Assembly: GCA_023417065.1 (NCBI GenBank)
Contig: JAEZGH010000202.1
Span: 124,001-188,000 of the forward strand
Origin: Bacteroidota bacterium
Lineage (GTDB): Bacteria; Bacteroidota; Bacteroidia; Cytophagales; Cyclobacteriaceae
Direction: 5' to 3'
Length of the DNA: 64,000 bases
The translations under genes and the position numbers were made by a program. Of this stretch, positions 34,158 to 43,705 are shown in pieces. How positions within the stretch are numbered: position 1 is the stretch's first letter; each line of letters begins with the position of its first letter. The notes below the pieces were generated by a model. It did no database searches. It saw only the letters and a program-made list of their open reading frames with translations, and was not told the origin of the DNA.

Positions 34158-35975
34158 ATGAAGATTTACTTTCGAATACTATCGTTTGCCCATAACATCA
34201 AAGGGCGTTTTTTAAAGTTCATGATTTTTGCGCTGATCAGCGTAATCTTCAGTGCCGGATACCTCGGTCTTACGTTTCACATGCTCAACATCCTTTTCGA
34301 CCGCGTGGAGGTTACTGTAGTGGAAAAACCCGAACCAACACTTACGCCTGAGTATCCGAAGGAATTGTTCGACTACTACTTCATGAAGATTGTTCAGGAG
34401 CATGGAAAGATGGATGCCCTGGCCTTTATATGTGTTTTCATTGTGCTCTTCGTTTTGGTGTCGAACGCGTTTCGATACATGGAACGTATGACAGCGTCGA
34501 AGATTAAGGTGGATGTCGTCAAGAATATGCGGATGCTGATTTTCCGAAAGGTCACGCAAATGCAGATAGGATTCTTCAACGATCAGCGAAAGGGTGATCT
34601 CATGTCGCGATTTACCAACGACATGTCGGAAGTTGAAGGCACCGTAATTAATGGTTTGAAGGCTTTCCGGGAACCGATCACACTCATTGTGTACGTCATC
34701 GCTTTGTTTGCCATTTCCGCGAAGCTGACACTTTTCACTATGATCGTCCTGCCTGTGGCCGGCGGAATTATTTCATCCATCATCAGTCGTCTTAAGAAGA
34801 AGGCCAGGCTGAGTCAGGAGACTATGGGCCGCATTGTAAACATCCTCGACGAAACATTCAGTGGCATGCGTGTCGTAAATGCTTTCAATGCAGTGGGATT
34901 TATTACACGTAAGATGGAAGATGAGACTACCTATCACAAGAAAGTAAACCTCTCCATCAGCAGGAAGAATGAGCTGGCTTCTCCGTTGTCGGAGTTTCTC
35001 GGAATCCTGGTCGTGGCATTTGTAATTTATTTCGGGGGCCGGCTCGTCATGAGTGGCGGTGATAGTCTGGAGCCGTCTGCCTTTCTGATGTTCCTTACGT
35101 TTTACGCGTCGATGATTCAACCCGCGAAAAACTTCACGAATGGGATCACGTCGCTGCAGAAAGGTACCATTGCTGCGCAGCGTATTTTTGATATCACCGA
35201 CCTGGAGCCGACGATTAAAAGCAAGCCCAATGCGATTGTGCTGAAAAGTTTCAACAGCAAGATTGAGTTCCGTAACGTCAGCTTTGCCTATGACAAAGAA
35301 CCTGTGTTGAAGAACATAAACCTTGTAGTGAACAAAGGCCAGACCATTGCGCTGGTTGGCCCCTCCGGTGGAGGCAAGTCGACACTGGCGGATCTTATCC
35401 CGCGGTTCTACGATCCGACACAAGGTGAGGTGCTGCTCGACGGAATCCCGCTGACGGACTATGAGCTGGAATCGTTGCGCCACCAGATGGGCGTGGTTAC
35501 ACAAGAGTCGATTCTGTTTAACGACACCATCTTTAACAACATTGCATTTGGAATGGAGAACGTCGACGAGCAGGCAGTCATCAGCGCCGCCCGGGTTGCG
35601 AACGCCCACGACTTCATCGTGCAAACCGATAATGGATATCAGACTGTCATTGGCGAGCGCGGCTCAAAGTTGTCGGGTGGTCAGCGGCAGCGAATCAGTA
35701 TTGCCCGCGCAGTGCTGAAAAACCCGCCGATCCTGATTCTCGACGAGGCAACTTCAGCGCTGGACTCGGAGTCGGAGAAACTCGTACAGGATGCGCTGAA
35801 CAACCTCATGAAGAACCGTACATCCATTGTTATTGCTCACCGCCTGAGTACAATCCAGCATGCCGATGAAATCGTTGTGGTTCAGCAAGGCGAAATTGTC
35901 GAGCGTGGTTCACACGGAACGCTGCTGGGTCAGGGAGGTCTTTACCGCAAGCTTAGTGAGATCCAAAGGGCGTAA
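34158..35975 (+). CDS. MsbA-type ABC exporter (fused permease-ATPase)
   Basis: 605 residues, the usual size of a half-exporter. The first ~330 residues contain six membrane segments. The ATPase domain starts with IEFRNVSFAYDKEPVLKNI and has Walker A GPSGGGKST, signature LSGGQRQRIS, Walker B ILILDEATSALD and the H-loop AHRLST. The homodimer moves a lipid-like substrate, often lipid A, or a drug outward across the inner membrane. Being 3 bases after a Wzi-like surface protein gene suggests lipid or polysaccharide export, but the substrate is not shown. Confidence 0.93.
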   Translation: MKIYFRILSFAHNIKGRFLKFMIFALISVIFSAGYLGLTFHMLNILFDRVEVTVVEKPEPTLTPEYPKELFDYYFMKIVQEHGKMDALAFICVFIVLFVLVSNAFRYMERMTASKIKVDVVKNMRMLIFRKVTQMQIGFFNDQRKGDLMSRFTNDMSEVEGTVINGLKAFREPITLIVYVIALFAISAKLTLFTMIVLPVAGGIISSIISRLKKKARLSQETMGRIVNILDETFSGMRVVNAFNAVGFITRKMEDETTYHKKVNLSISRKNELASPLSEFLGILVVAFVIYFGGRLVMSGGDSLEPSAFLMFLTFYASMIQPAKNFTNGITSLQKGTIAAQRIFDITDLEPTIKSKPNAIVLKSFNSKIEFRNVSFAYDKEPVLKNINLVVNKGQTIALVGPSGGGKSTLADLIPRFYDPTQGEVLLDGIPLTDYELESLRHQMGVVTQESILFNDTIFNNIAFGMENVDEQAVISAARVANAHDFIVQTDNGYQTVIGERGSKLSGGQRQRISIARAVLKNPPILILDEATSALDSESEKLVQDALNNLMKNRTSIVIAHRLSTIQHADEIVVVQQGEIVERGSHGTLLGQGGLYRKLSEIQRA

Positions 35976-36074
35976 AGCGACGAGCAAAATATTTTAAAAA
36001 ACGCTTTTGTATTACACGTCGGCTCATTTTTAATTAATTTGGATTACTTTTAACGATTATTTGTCTCCAAAGGC

Positions 36075-36392
36075 ATGAAGAAAAACAGATTGATATTCTA
36101 CGGTTTTTTCGCCCTGTTCCATCTATTTATCTTCTTTTTTAGCCTGTATGTAGACAGCCAAAGCAACAATCTGGAGTTTTTATTCTCGATGCAGAAGAAG
36201 ATCTGGATGTTGAAATATGGATCGTTCATTGGCCTGGTGCTGCTGGTAGTGGATGTAGTCTGGTTGTTGAGAAGTGAAAAAGATCACTCGCGTGAAGTGA
36301 CCCGTCTGGAGGCTGATATGACGAACTTAAAAGCTAAACTTTTTGACCTGCAGGAAGCTGCCAAGAAACCTGTTCCTCCCGTGCAGGAATAG
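36075..36392 (+). CDS. Small two-TM protein with C-terminal coiled coil
   Basis: 105 residues. Two hydrophobic spans (LIFYGFFALFHLFIFFFSLY and MLKYGSFIGLVLLVVDVVW) are followed by a charged heptad-like helix (EVTRLEADMTNLKAKLFDLQ) and a Pro-rich end. It is an inner-membrane protein with a cytosolic coiled coil, of unknown function. It may share a transcript with the next small membrane gene 66 bases on. Confidence 0.75.
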   Translation: MKKNRLIFYGFFALFHLFIFFFSLYVDSQSNNLEFLFSMQKKIWMLKYGSFIGLVLLVVDVVWLLRSEKDHSREVTRLEADMTNLKAKLFDLQEAAKKPVPPVQE

Positions 36393-36458
36393 TAAGCCCT
36401 GATCGGTTGTGAGTATTTTATAGTTTATTTTTTTAAGGACATTTTTTAGCCTAACACG

Positions 36459-36725
36459 ATGAAAAGAAGTCATCAAATCGTCCTCGTTGCAGCGAGTGTA
36501 TTTCTGGCGATTCTACTGTTTTTCGCCGACGAGCATCAAAACAGTTTCATGTTCCAATCAAGCGTAAGGGAAGTATTCAACCTTATGTTTTTCGCGGTTC
36601 TGTTCAGTATCCTTCCCCTCGTCCTATACAGGTCGATGAAAGGTACGGCAGCTCAGAAGCGACTTGCATTCGCAGGCGTAGGCCTCCTGCCTGCAGCATT
36701 GCTGCTGGTACTTATTCTCAAATAA
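36459..36725 (+). CDS. Small membrane protein, unknown
   Basis: 88 residues with three hydrophobic spans: IVLVAASVFLAILLFFA, VFNLMFFAVLFSILPLVLY and AGVGLLPAALLLVLI. No motif is recognised. The start ATG is 36459. It sits between the two-TM gene and YifB, with a weak hairpin terminator after it. Confidence 0.7.
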   Translation: MKRSHQIVLVAASVFLAILLFFADEHQNSFMFQSSVREVFNLMFFAVLFSILPLVLYRSMKGTAAQKRLAFAGVGLLPAALLLVLILK

Positions 36726-36749
36726 GAGAACTGCGAACGCAGCTCTTTT
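36726..36749 (+). terminator. Weak terminator after the small membrane gene
   Basis: CTGC-GAAC-GCAG with an outer GAG/CTC and four T. Weak but well placed directly after the stop. Confidence 0.45.
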
Positions 36750-36865
36750 AAAAAGGGAAAAACGAAGTGCTAATCCGGTAACCCTGTTGCCGGTTGCGTT
36801 CTCGTTTTTTTCTTTTACCTTTAAAACACCGTTGTAGTTTCATTTAATTTAAACCGTTGTGAGTT

Positions 36866-38404
36866 ATGGTCTCGAAGACCTTTGGCGGAGCCGTACACGG
36901 CGTTGATGCCCGAATTATTATGGTCGAAGTAAGCGTCGATCAGGGACTCCGATTCTTCATGAGTGGTCTCCCCGACAACGCGATCAAGGAAAGTCAGCAT
37001 CGCGTTGAGTCAGCCTTAAAAAGTGCCGGATTCTTTATGCCACGGAAAAAAACCGTGGTCAACCTCGCGCCCGCCGATATCCGAAAAGAAGGTTCGGCTT
37101 ATGACCTGCCCATCGCCCTTAATGTACTCCGCGCCTCCGCACAAATCTGGACAGAGTCGTTGGAAGACTACATCATTATGGGGGAGCTTACCCTCGACGG
37201 CACACTGCGCCCGATAAAAGGGGTATTGCCCATCGCGATTCAGGCGAGGCGTGAAAATTACAAGGGCTTCATTCTCCCGGCCGACAACGCACGCGAAGCT
37301 GCTATTGTCGAAGGCCTTGAAGTGTATCCCGTGCATTCCCTCAAGGAAGCTGTCGCATTTCTCGAAGGTCGACAACCCATTGACCCGGTATCGGTTAACG
37401 TCCGCGAAGTGTTTGCCACTAAAATGAATCACTATGATACAGACTTCAAAGACGTGCAAGGTCAGGAGAATATCAAACGCGCGATGGAGATCGCTGCTGC
37501 GGGAGGTCACAATGTGATTATGATCGGACCACCAGGTGCAGGTAAAACAATGCTTGCGAAACGCCTGCCGACTATACTCCCGCCTCTCACATTAAATGAA
37601 GCCCTCGAGACCACCAAGATTCATTCTGTCGCGGGCAAGATCGGCAAGGATGCGACGCTGATGACCACACGTCCGTTCCGAAGCCCACATCATACGATAT
37701 CAGATGTTGCACTCGTAGGTGGTGGGGGAAACCCGCAACCCGGAGAAATATCGATGGCTAATAACGGCGTGTTATTTCTGGACGAGCTGCCCGAGTTCAA
37801 GCGCAGTGTCCTTGAGGTGATGCGTCAGCCGATGGAGGAGCGGAAGGTGACTATTTCGCGTGCAAAAATTTCGATCGAGTATCCCGCAAACTTCATGCTC
37901 GTGGCGAGCATGAACCCTTGCCCGTGCGGGTACTATAATCATCCCGAAAAGAAATGCGTTTGCGGCTCTGCTATCGTTCAGCGATACCTTAGCAAGATCA
38001 GTGGTCCGTTGCTTGACCGGATTGATATTCATGTCGAAGTGGTGCCCGTTAGTTTTGATGAGATGACCGCAAACCGTAAGAACGAATCAAGCGCTGAAAT
38101 CCGCGAGCGAGTCGTACGTGCTCGCGAGGTACAGGCCGAACGATTCCGCGATAATGAAACCATTTACTGCAACGCCATGATGCCGTCGAACATGGTGAAG
38201 GAGGTTTGTGCTATCAATGATGCAGGTAAATCTCTCCTGAGAAATGCAATGGAGCGACTCGGCTTGTCGGCGCGCGCCTATGACAGGATTTTAAAGGTTT
38301 CGCGCACCGTCGCCGATCTCGCAGGCTCTCCGGATATCAGAACGGAACACCTCGCTGAAGCGATTCAGTATCGTAGTCTGGATCGCGAAGGATGGGCCGG
38401 CTAG
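36866..38404 (+). CDS. YifB/ComM-family Mg-chelatase-like AAA ATPase
   Basis: 512 residues, the family length. An N-terminal Lon-protease-like (ChlI) region is followed by Walker A GPPGAGKTM, Walker B VLFLDELPEF, the sensor motif SMNPCPCGY (with further Cys-rich CVCGS) and the C-terminal MgM-like helical domain. In naturally competent bacteria the homologue ComM is a helicase for branch migration in recombination; in others its role is uncertain. It stands alone. Confidence 0.93.
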   Translation: MVSKTFGGAVHGVDARIIMVEVSVDQGLRFFMSGLPDNAIKESQHRVESALKSAGFFMPRKKTVVNLAPADIRKEGSAYDLPIALNVLRASAQIWTESLEDYIIMGELTLDGTLRPIKGVLPIAIQARRENYKGFILPADNAREAAIVEGLEVYPVHSLKEAVAFLEGRQPIDPVSVNVREVFATKMNHYDTDFKDVQGQENIKRAMEIAAAGGHNVIMIGPPGAGKTMLAKRLPTILPPLTLNEALETTKIHSVAGKIGKDATLMTTRPFRSPHHTISDVALVGGGGNPQPGEISMANNGVLFLDELPEFKRSVLEVMRQPMEERKVTISRAKISIEYPANFMLVASMNPCPCGYYNHPEKKCVCGSAIVQRYLSKISGPLLDRIDIHVEVVPVSFDEMTANRKNESSAEIRERVVRAREVQAERFRDNETIYCNAMMPSNMVKEVCAINDAGKSLLRNAMERLGLSARAYDRILKVSRTVADLAGSPDIRTEHLAEAIQYRSLDREGWAG

Positions 38405-38488
38405 CGGTTAATATAATAGATAGTTAAGTTTTCAGACCCTGGCGTTTTTCTTAACTTGCCCGGACGCAATGCTTAATGTTGACTTGTT

Positions 38489-38857
38489 ATGACCCCGAGA
38501 AAGAAGGTATTGATTTGTGAAGACAACGAGGTGGAGCGGAAGGCGATCCAGCTTGCAGTAGAGGGAGAGGGCATTGAAACCGTTCTCGTGCCCGATGGCC
38601 GAAAAGCTATTGCCCAATTAGAGGAGGCGAATGATTTCGATCTGATCATCACTGATATTCATATGCCCTATAAGAATGGTGACGATATCCTTGAACTCGT
38701 CAGGCGTCAGCAGGGTAGGGCCACACCTATTGTGATGATTTCGTCAGACCGTGAAGAAGAAGTAATTAAACTTGCGCTGAAACTTGGTGTGGACGAGTTC
38801 ATCGAGAAGCCGATTGATCCCAAGGTCGTGCGAAAAAAGTTAAAGCGCTTCCTATGA
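38489..38857 (+). CDS. Single-domain response regulator (CheY-like)
   Basis: 122 residues, only a receiver domain. The acid pair is at Glu11-Asp12, the phospho-accepting Asp56 is in LIITDIHMPYKNG, Ser86 is in MISSD and Lys107 is in EKPID. There is no output domain, so it acts by binding partners, perhaps a diffusible target of the kinase at 40456-42747 (inference; that gene is on the opposite strand). Confidence 0.93.
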   Translation: MTPRKKVLICEDNEVERKAIQLAVEGEGIETVLVPDGRKAIAQLEEANDFDLIITDIHMPYKNGDDILELVRRQQGRATPIVMISSDREEEVIKLALKLGVDEFIEKPIDPKVVRKKLKRFL

Positions 38858-38864
38858 TGGTTTT

Positions 38865-38883
38865 TGGTTTCTGATTCCTGATT
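38865..38883 (+). repeat. Dispersed repeat, copy 2 (TGGTTTCTGATTCCTGATT)
   Basis: Identical to the copy at 14516-14534, and again starting a few bases after a plus-strand stop codon. Degenerate CCTGATT units follow it. Confidence 0.7.
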
Positions 38884-39162
38884 ATTCCTAATCCCTGATT
38901 CCTCGAAAAAAAAATAGCCTGGACGTGCCACCTTTTGCCGGAATTGGAGTCTATAAGGCAGTGGTGTGTTCGAAAGCGGACTTCAATCATTCGCTTTTGA
39001 ACACACCGAACTCTTTCCATGCATTCTCCTGTATCAGGGCTTTTATTCCAATCCATAAAAGAAGCCGCTTATAATAGGATTTCATGCGTTCAGATTTTTT
39101 TTGAATTGCAGGTAAAACTTTTGCATGGAGGTACTCGTCGTTAGGAAGACAACCCAGGCCCT
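38884..39162. other. Intergenic region
   Basis: About 280 bases between the response regulator and the permease. Beyond the repeat tail nothing is recognised. Confidence 0.5.
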
Positions 39163-40392
39163 ATGCTTAAGTCACTGCTGTCGATAGCCATTGCGAACCT
39201 GATGAAAGATCGGACTTCAAGTACGGTGAACATCGCAGTTATAACGTGTTTCATCACCTTCGCACTTGTGATGATGCTTAATATTCTCTATGAATCAAGT
39301 TATGACAGGTACCACAAGAAGGCCGACAACATATACCGCATTGTATCAAACGTCAATGACGGGGAAAGCCAGTACCTCTGGAATGTTTCACAGGCTTCAC
39401 TTGGTCCGGAGTTGCTCAGGCGCTATCCGGAGGTCAGGAATGCGGTAAGGTTCTTCCCTGTCGGAGTAGCTAACTTTTCTGCTGGCGGTAAAGAGTTTAC
39501 CGAAGATGGATTCTATCGTACGGACCCAGCCATTTTCTCTGTGTTCTCTTTTGAGCTAATAGCCGGAAACGCCAAGACAGTATTATCACGGCCGAATACT
39601 ATCGTTCTCACAGAAAAACTTGCCAGAAAATACTTTGGTACCGCGGCCAAAGCCATGTATCAACGAATTACCAGCGACAAGGGCGAGCTGTTCGAAGTTA
39701 CCGGAGTGATGAAGAATGTGCCCGCCAATTCACACCTTATCTTCGATGCGCTCATTTCGGCGGTGGGAACCAAGGGAATGGATGGCGGCTGGGCGAACTT
39801 CAGTACGTATACGTATATTGAACTTCCCGATAATTACAATGAACGTCGGATGTATGTGCATCTGAAAAGTCTCGAAGAGGAGAAGCTTTCCGACATTGCC
39901 AGTGAGCTCGATGTCACGGTCTCTTATCAACTGCAAAAACTCACCAACATCCATCAGGCTTGTCAGATCAGCGACGCCAACGGTTCGTCCGCGAGGTCAT
40001 TCGTTCTGCTGAGTCTGTCGGCTGGAATAATCTTCTTTCTTGGATTCGTCTGGATTCTTCGGCATAACCGTAAAAAAGTAACTTCACTGTCCACTGCAGA
40101 TCAATTTATTAAGGTCGCGGGCATGAAGCGTAGAACACTCATTGTTCACCTTATTGCTGAATCCGTTTGTCTCACCACCATCGCTTTCTTCCTGGGGCTC
40201 GGGCTTGTGTATGTAATCCTCCCCGCGTTCAACCAGCTTTTGAATAAAGAAATTCCATTCAGCATGCTATGGGATTCGACCATCGCCATGATGATGCTCA
40301 TTATCTTTCTGTTTTCCGGTTTCATCTGTGCTATTTACCCCGCATTCTTCCTTCCACGCCATACCGGACTAAGGTTGAGCCGTCCACTCTGA
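39163..40392 (+). CDS. Half-size MacB/FtsX-like ABC transporter permease
   Basis: 409 residues. An N-terminal membrane helix (about 20-42), a MacB-type periplasmic domain (FYRTDPAIFSVFSFELIAGN, TIVLTEKLARKYFG) and a C-terminal FtsX-like three-helix bundle (about 285-400, with LIVHLIAESVCLTTIAFFLGLGLVYVI). Most Bacteroidota members are about 800 residues with two such units; this one holds only one. No ATPase gene is nearby. It may be a natural half-size form or one half of a decayed gene, since I find no sign of the other half. Confidence 0.85.
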   Translation: MLKSLLSIAIANLMKDRTSSTVNIAVITCFITFALVMMLNILYESSYDRYHKKADNIYRIVSNVNDGESQYLWNVSQASLGPELLRRYPEVRNAVRFFPVGVANFSAGGKEFTEDGFYRTDPAIFSVFSFELIAGNAKTVLSRPNTIVLTEKLARKYFGTAAKAMYQRITSDKGELFEVTGVMKNVPANSHLIFDALISAVGTKGMDGGWANFSTYTYIELPDNYNERRMYVHLKSLEEEKLSDIASELDVTVSYQLQKLTNIHQACQISDANGSSARSFVLLSLSAGIIFFLGFVWILRHNRKKVTSLSTADQFIKVAGMKRRTLIVHLIAESVCLTTIAFFLGLGLVYVILPAFNQLLNKEIPFSMLWDSTIAMMMLIIFLFSGFICAIYPAFFLPRHTGLRLSRPL

Positions 40393-40455
40393 CGTCAGGC
40401 GGTTTGGGTAAAATAGTCTATGTAAATCGTAAATGATAGACGGATCGGATTCCCG

Positions 40456-42747
40456 TCAGAAGTGAATTACAAACGTCGTACCTTCATCGACTTTGCTTTC
40501 AGCCCAAATGTTCCCGCCAAGAGTTTCGATCTGCGTTTTGGTTAGAAACAGACCTACGCCGCGGGCTTCAGAGTTCTCGTGGAAAGTCTTGTGAAGTCCG
40601 AAGAGTTTGCTCCCATGCTGATCAAGGTCAATACCCAGACCATTATCCTGGACGCGCATTTCAATTCCGCTGATGATGATATCAGTGCTTACATAAATTT
40701 CCGGAATGCGGTCAGGCGACCTGTATTTGATCGCATTGCTGATCAGGTTCTGAAGAATACTTTCCAGATATGGTTTGGAGTAATAAATCTTCGGAGCATT
40801 GTTGAAATTATACGTAACTGTTGCCCCTGATTCAATCAGTTCACCTTCCAGCGATTGCACTACTTTGTCGAGCACATCTTTGAAACGAATTTCTACGCGT
40901 TCAATGTCGTGCGACTTCCGGATCTTGATCATCTCCATGAGTTCATTCATGGTTTCGCTGATGTTATGTGTCACGTTGCGGATCTTTTCGCAGATGAGCT
41001 GATATTCCGAGAGCTGACTGGATTCCGTAACGAAGTTCAGCAGAGCCTTGATATTGGCAACCGGTGCGCGAAGGTTATGTGAAATGATATGGGCAAACTC
41101 GTCGAGTTGACGGTTTTGTTCTTCGAGTTCATAGGCGGCAACTTCAAGATTGCGCTTCGATATCAATAGCTCTTCTTCAAATTTCTTCCGGCTGGTGATA
41201 TCGATAGCCGACGTATAAATGACCTTCCTGGCCATGTCGGGAGATGATCCCCAAAGGATCCAGCGGTAAGCGCCATCCTTGCAACGAAATCTGCTTTCGA
41301 ACATATTGACAGCGTGTCCTGTCATAACCAGGCGCAGGGAATCTTCCGTTTTTTTGACGTCTTCCGGATGGAGAAACGATAGATAAGGTTTGCTCAGCAG
41401 TTCATCGCGTGTCCATCCAAGTGTCTTCTCCCATGCAGGGTTGACTTTCTTAAAGTAGCCGTCGAATCCGGCGATAGCCGAAAGGGCGATGGAGTTATTA
41501 AAGATGCGGGAGTTCTCGTCGGCCATGCTGCGCAGCTGCTCCTGAGATTCCTTGCGCATCGTAACATCGGTGATGAACCCTTCCAGGATCGGGTGCTGAT
41601 CAGCGTCAACGCAGATGCCTGTTTCTGAAATCCATAACCATTTGCCCGACTTGTGCTGAAACCGGTATTCAATCTGGTAACTCACGCGCTCTTCCAAAGC
41701 CTTGCCGCGGACACCCAGTACGTAGAGGCGGTCATCTTCATGGATCGACGAATTGAAGTCGGTCTTTCCATTATAGAAATCCTCTACTTCATAACCGGTA
41801 ACATCCAGAATTTTGTTATTCGCATAGAGTAATCGACTGGAATCATTACTCATCATAAATACAACACCCGGAATACTCTCCGCCAGCGATCGGAATTTCT
41901 CTTCACTCTGCCGCAGCGACAACTCCATCAACTTCCGATCAGTGATGTTTTGGATACAGACGCTGATGTTACGCGTAGCAATGCCGCCTTCAAAAATCAT
42001 GGAACACTTGGCGCTATACCATCGTTTTTCGTCGGGCTTCGGCGATTGATATTCCCAGATAAAGGTTTCTCCTGTTTCCAAAACGCGCTGGATTCCCTCA
42101 TCAAAAGGTTTTGAAAACTCGCGTCCGAATAGTTCGGCCATCGTGCTTCCCAGAATACGTTCACGCGGAAGAAAAAGGTAGTCATCAGATCTCGTCCAGA
42201 TTCGCATAAACCGTCCATGCTCATCCATCTCAAAGACGATATCGTCAACAGAGGTAATGACAGCCTGAAGCTGGTCCTGGATTTCACGTTGTTGTTGCCA
42301 CGACGCGTTTGTATCGGGAAGTTCAATAGCTGTCATTACGAAGCCATGGATAACTCCTGGTTCGCGAAGACAGGTTATTGTGAGCGTCACCGCCACAGGT
42401 AACCCCTTGCGATGGATTACCATTGTATTGAACCTGAATCGCTGATTTGATTCGCTTACAACTTTCAGTAGAGCCTGGAATGGATTTACATTTCCTTTAA
42501 AGGAAGGAGAACATCTTTCAAGTTCACGCTGAAAATCATCCTGGCGAAAGAAGACCTCTGCTGATGCCTTGCCCACCACGTCGATGACACTGTATCCCAG
42601 CAGATTTTCGGAAGCTTTGTTAAAAGTAGTAACGATGCCCTCTGGTGAAAGCGAAATGATCGCATGTCCTGCGGATTCTAAAATTGCTTCATGAATGTTC
42701 ACGAGCGTATCTTCCTTGTCAACCGGTGAGAATGGAATTCTTTCCAT
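40456..42747 (-). CDS. Cytoplasmic multi-PAS sensor histidine kinase
   Basis: 763 residues with no membrane segments. Four PAS domains in a row lie at about 16-135, 155-270, 283-400 and 410-522. A dimerisation helix carries His557 (EFAHIISHNLRAPVANIK), and the ATP domain has LISNAIKYRS, DNGLGID and GVGLFLTKTQIETLGG. The SHNLRAP style is common in Bacteroidota kinases. It senses cytosolic signals, maybe redox or oxygen through PAS cofactors, and signals to an unlinked regulator. It is convergent with the half-size permease. Confidence 0.94.
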   Translation of the reverse strand: MERIPFSPVDKEDTLVNIHEAILESAGHAIISLSPEGIVTTFNKASENLLGYSVIDVVGKASAEVFFRQDDFQRELERCSPSFKGNVNPFQALLKVVSESNQRFRFNTMVIHRKGLPVAVTLTITCLREPGVIHGFVMTAIELPDTNASWQQQREIQDQLQAVITSVDDIVFEMDEHGRFMRIWTRSDDYLFLPRERILGSTMAELFGREFSKPFDEGIQRVLETGETFIWEYQSPKPDEKRWYSAKCSMIFEGGIATRNISVCIQNITDRKLMELSLRQSEEKFRSLAESIPGVVFMMSNDSSRLLYANNKILDVTGYEVEDFYNGKTDFNSSIHEDDRLYVLGVRGKALEERVSYQIEYRFQHKSGKWLWISETGICVDADQHPILEGFITDVTMRKESQEQLRSMADENSRIFNNSIALSAIAGFDGYFKKVNPAWEKTLGWTRDELLSKPYLSFLHPEDVKKTEDSLRLVMTGHAVNMFESRFRCKDGAYRWILWGSSPDMARKVIYTSAIDITSRKKFEEELLISKRNLEVAAYELEEQNRQLDEFAHIISHNLRAPVANIKALLNFVTESSQLSEYQLICEKIRNVTHNISETMNELMEMIKIRKSHDIERVEIRFKDVLDKVVQSLEGELIESGATVTYNFNNAPKIYYSKPYLESILQNLISNAIKYRSPDRIPEIYVSTDIIISGIEMRVQDNGLGIDLDQHGSKLFGLHKTFHENSEARGVGLFLTKTQIETLGGNIWAESKVDEGTTFVIHF

Positions 42748-42830
42748 TAATAAGTTAGGGCAATGATTTAAATATAACGGGATTTTGAAGACAGCTTTGC
42801 CGTGTGAAAGAAATTAGGTGAAAATCAAGT

Positions 42831-43622
42831 TTATTGGAATTTTCGCTGGCGTTTTGCTTCAAATATCACTACCGCGGCTGCCGTGGAAACGTTCATTGAG
42901 TCGATGCTGCCTTGCATTGGAATAATAATATTGGCATCGGAAGAGTTGGTCCACAATTCTGATAACCCTGTTGCTTCGGTGCCCATAACGATAGCACCAG
43001 GTACTGTGAAATCAATTTCGTGGTAAGGCTTTGCAGCCTGCAGGGAAGTGCAAAAGATGGCCAGTCCATTTTTTCGCAGCCATGCAATTGTTTCAGCCGA
43101 TGTCGCGCTGGCGACCTGATTTGTGAAGACGCACCCGAGGCTTGAACGGATCACGTTGGGATTGTAAAAGTCAGTGCTGGGGTCACAAATGATTACCGCA
43201 TCGAGTCTGGCAGCGTCTGCTGTTCTGAGCAGTGCACCCAGGTTTCCGGGTTTTTCTACCGATTCAACAACAAGGACCAGGGGATTTTTTCCGAGTACCA
43301 GCCATTCGAGAAGATGGGACTTCTGGCGCGCCACACCGATCACCCCTCCCGTGGATTCGCGATAGGATATCTTTTCGAAGACAGCCTTCGTAACGGGTAC
43401 CAGGAGGCGTTCGTCGGGGACCAGCTCAATGGCATCCTCTGCGGAGATGATGTCCGGGCAAAAGAACACTGTTTCAAAATCGTATCGCGCCGATATTGCC
43501 AGCGAAATCTCCTTCACACCCTCCACTACGAGTAAATTTTCGCGTTTGCGCTCCCTGGCTTTTTCAAGGACAACGACGTTTTTGATTTTCTGGTTCTGTA
43601 AGCTCGTGATTACCGGGTGCAT
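42831..43622 (-). CDS. TrmH/SpoU-family RNA 2'-O-methyltransferase
   Basis: 263 residues. An N-terminal substrate-binding part (NQKIKNVVVLEKARERKREN) precedes the SPOUT knot, with VESVEKPGNLGALLRTADAA, VMGTEATGLSELW and SMNVSTAAAVVIFEAKRQRK, the three SpoU motifs. It methylates ribose in tRNA or rRNA with SAM; it is closest in style to the RlmB/TsnR-type rRNA enzymes. It is divergent from another RNA methyltransferase gene. Confidence 0.93.
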   Translation of the reverse strand: MHPVITSLQNQKIKNVVVLEKARERKRENLLVVEGVKEISLAISARYDFETVFFCPDIISAEDAIELVPDERLLVPVTKAVFEKISYRESTGGVIGVARQKSHLLEWLVLGKNPLVLVVESVEKPGNLGALLRTADAARLDAVIICDPSTDFYNPNVIRSSLGCVFTNQVASATSAETIAWLRKNGLAIFCTSLQAAKPYHEIDFTVPGAIVMGTEATGLSELWTNSSDANIIIPMQGSIDSMNVSTAAAVVIFEAKRQRKFQ

Positions 43623-43705
43623 GGCGTAATGATAAAGTTACCGCCTCAAAGTTCCAAGTTTGCGAGAATAGCCTTAAACTTGGACGCACAACAACTATTT
43701 AAGAA

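Noticed and set aside
34773..35624. 283-codon open frame antisense to the MsbA-type exporter
   Set aside because: The exporter frame carries all ABC motifs; the antisense frame is a by-product.
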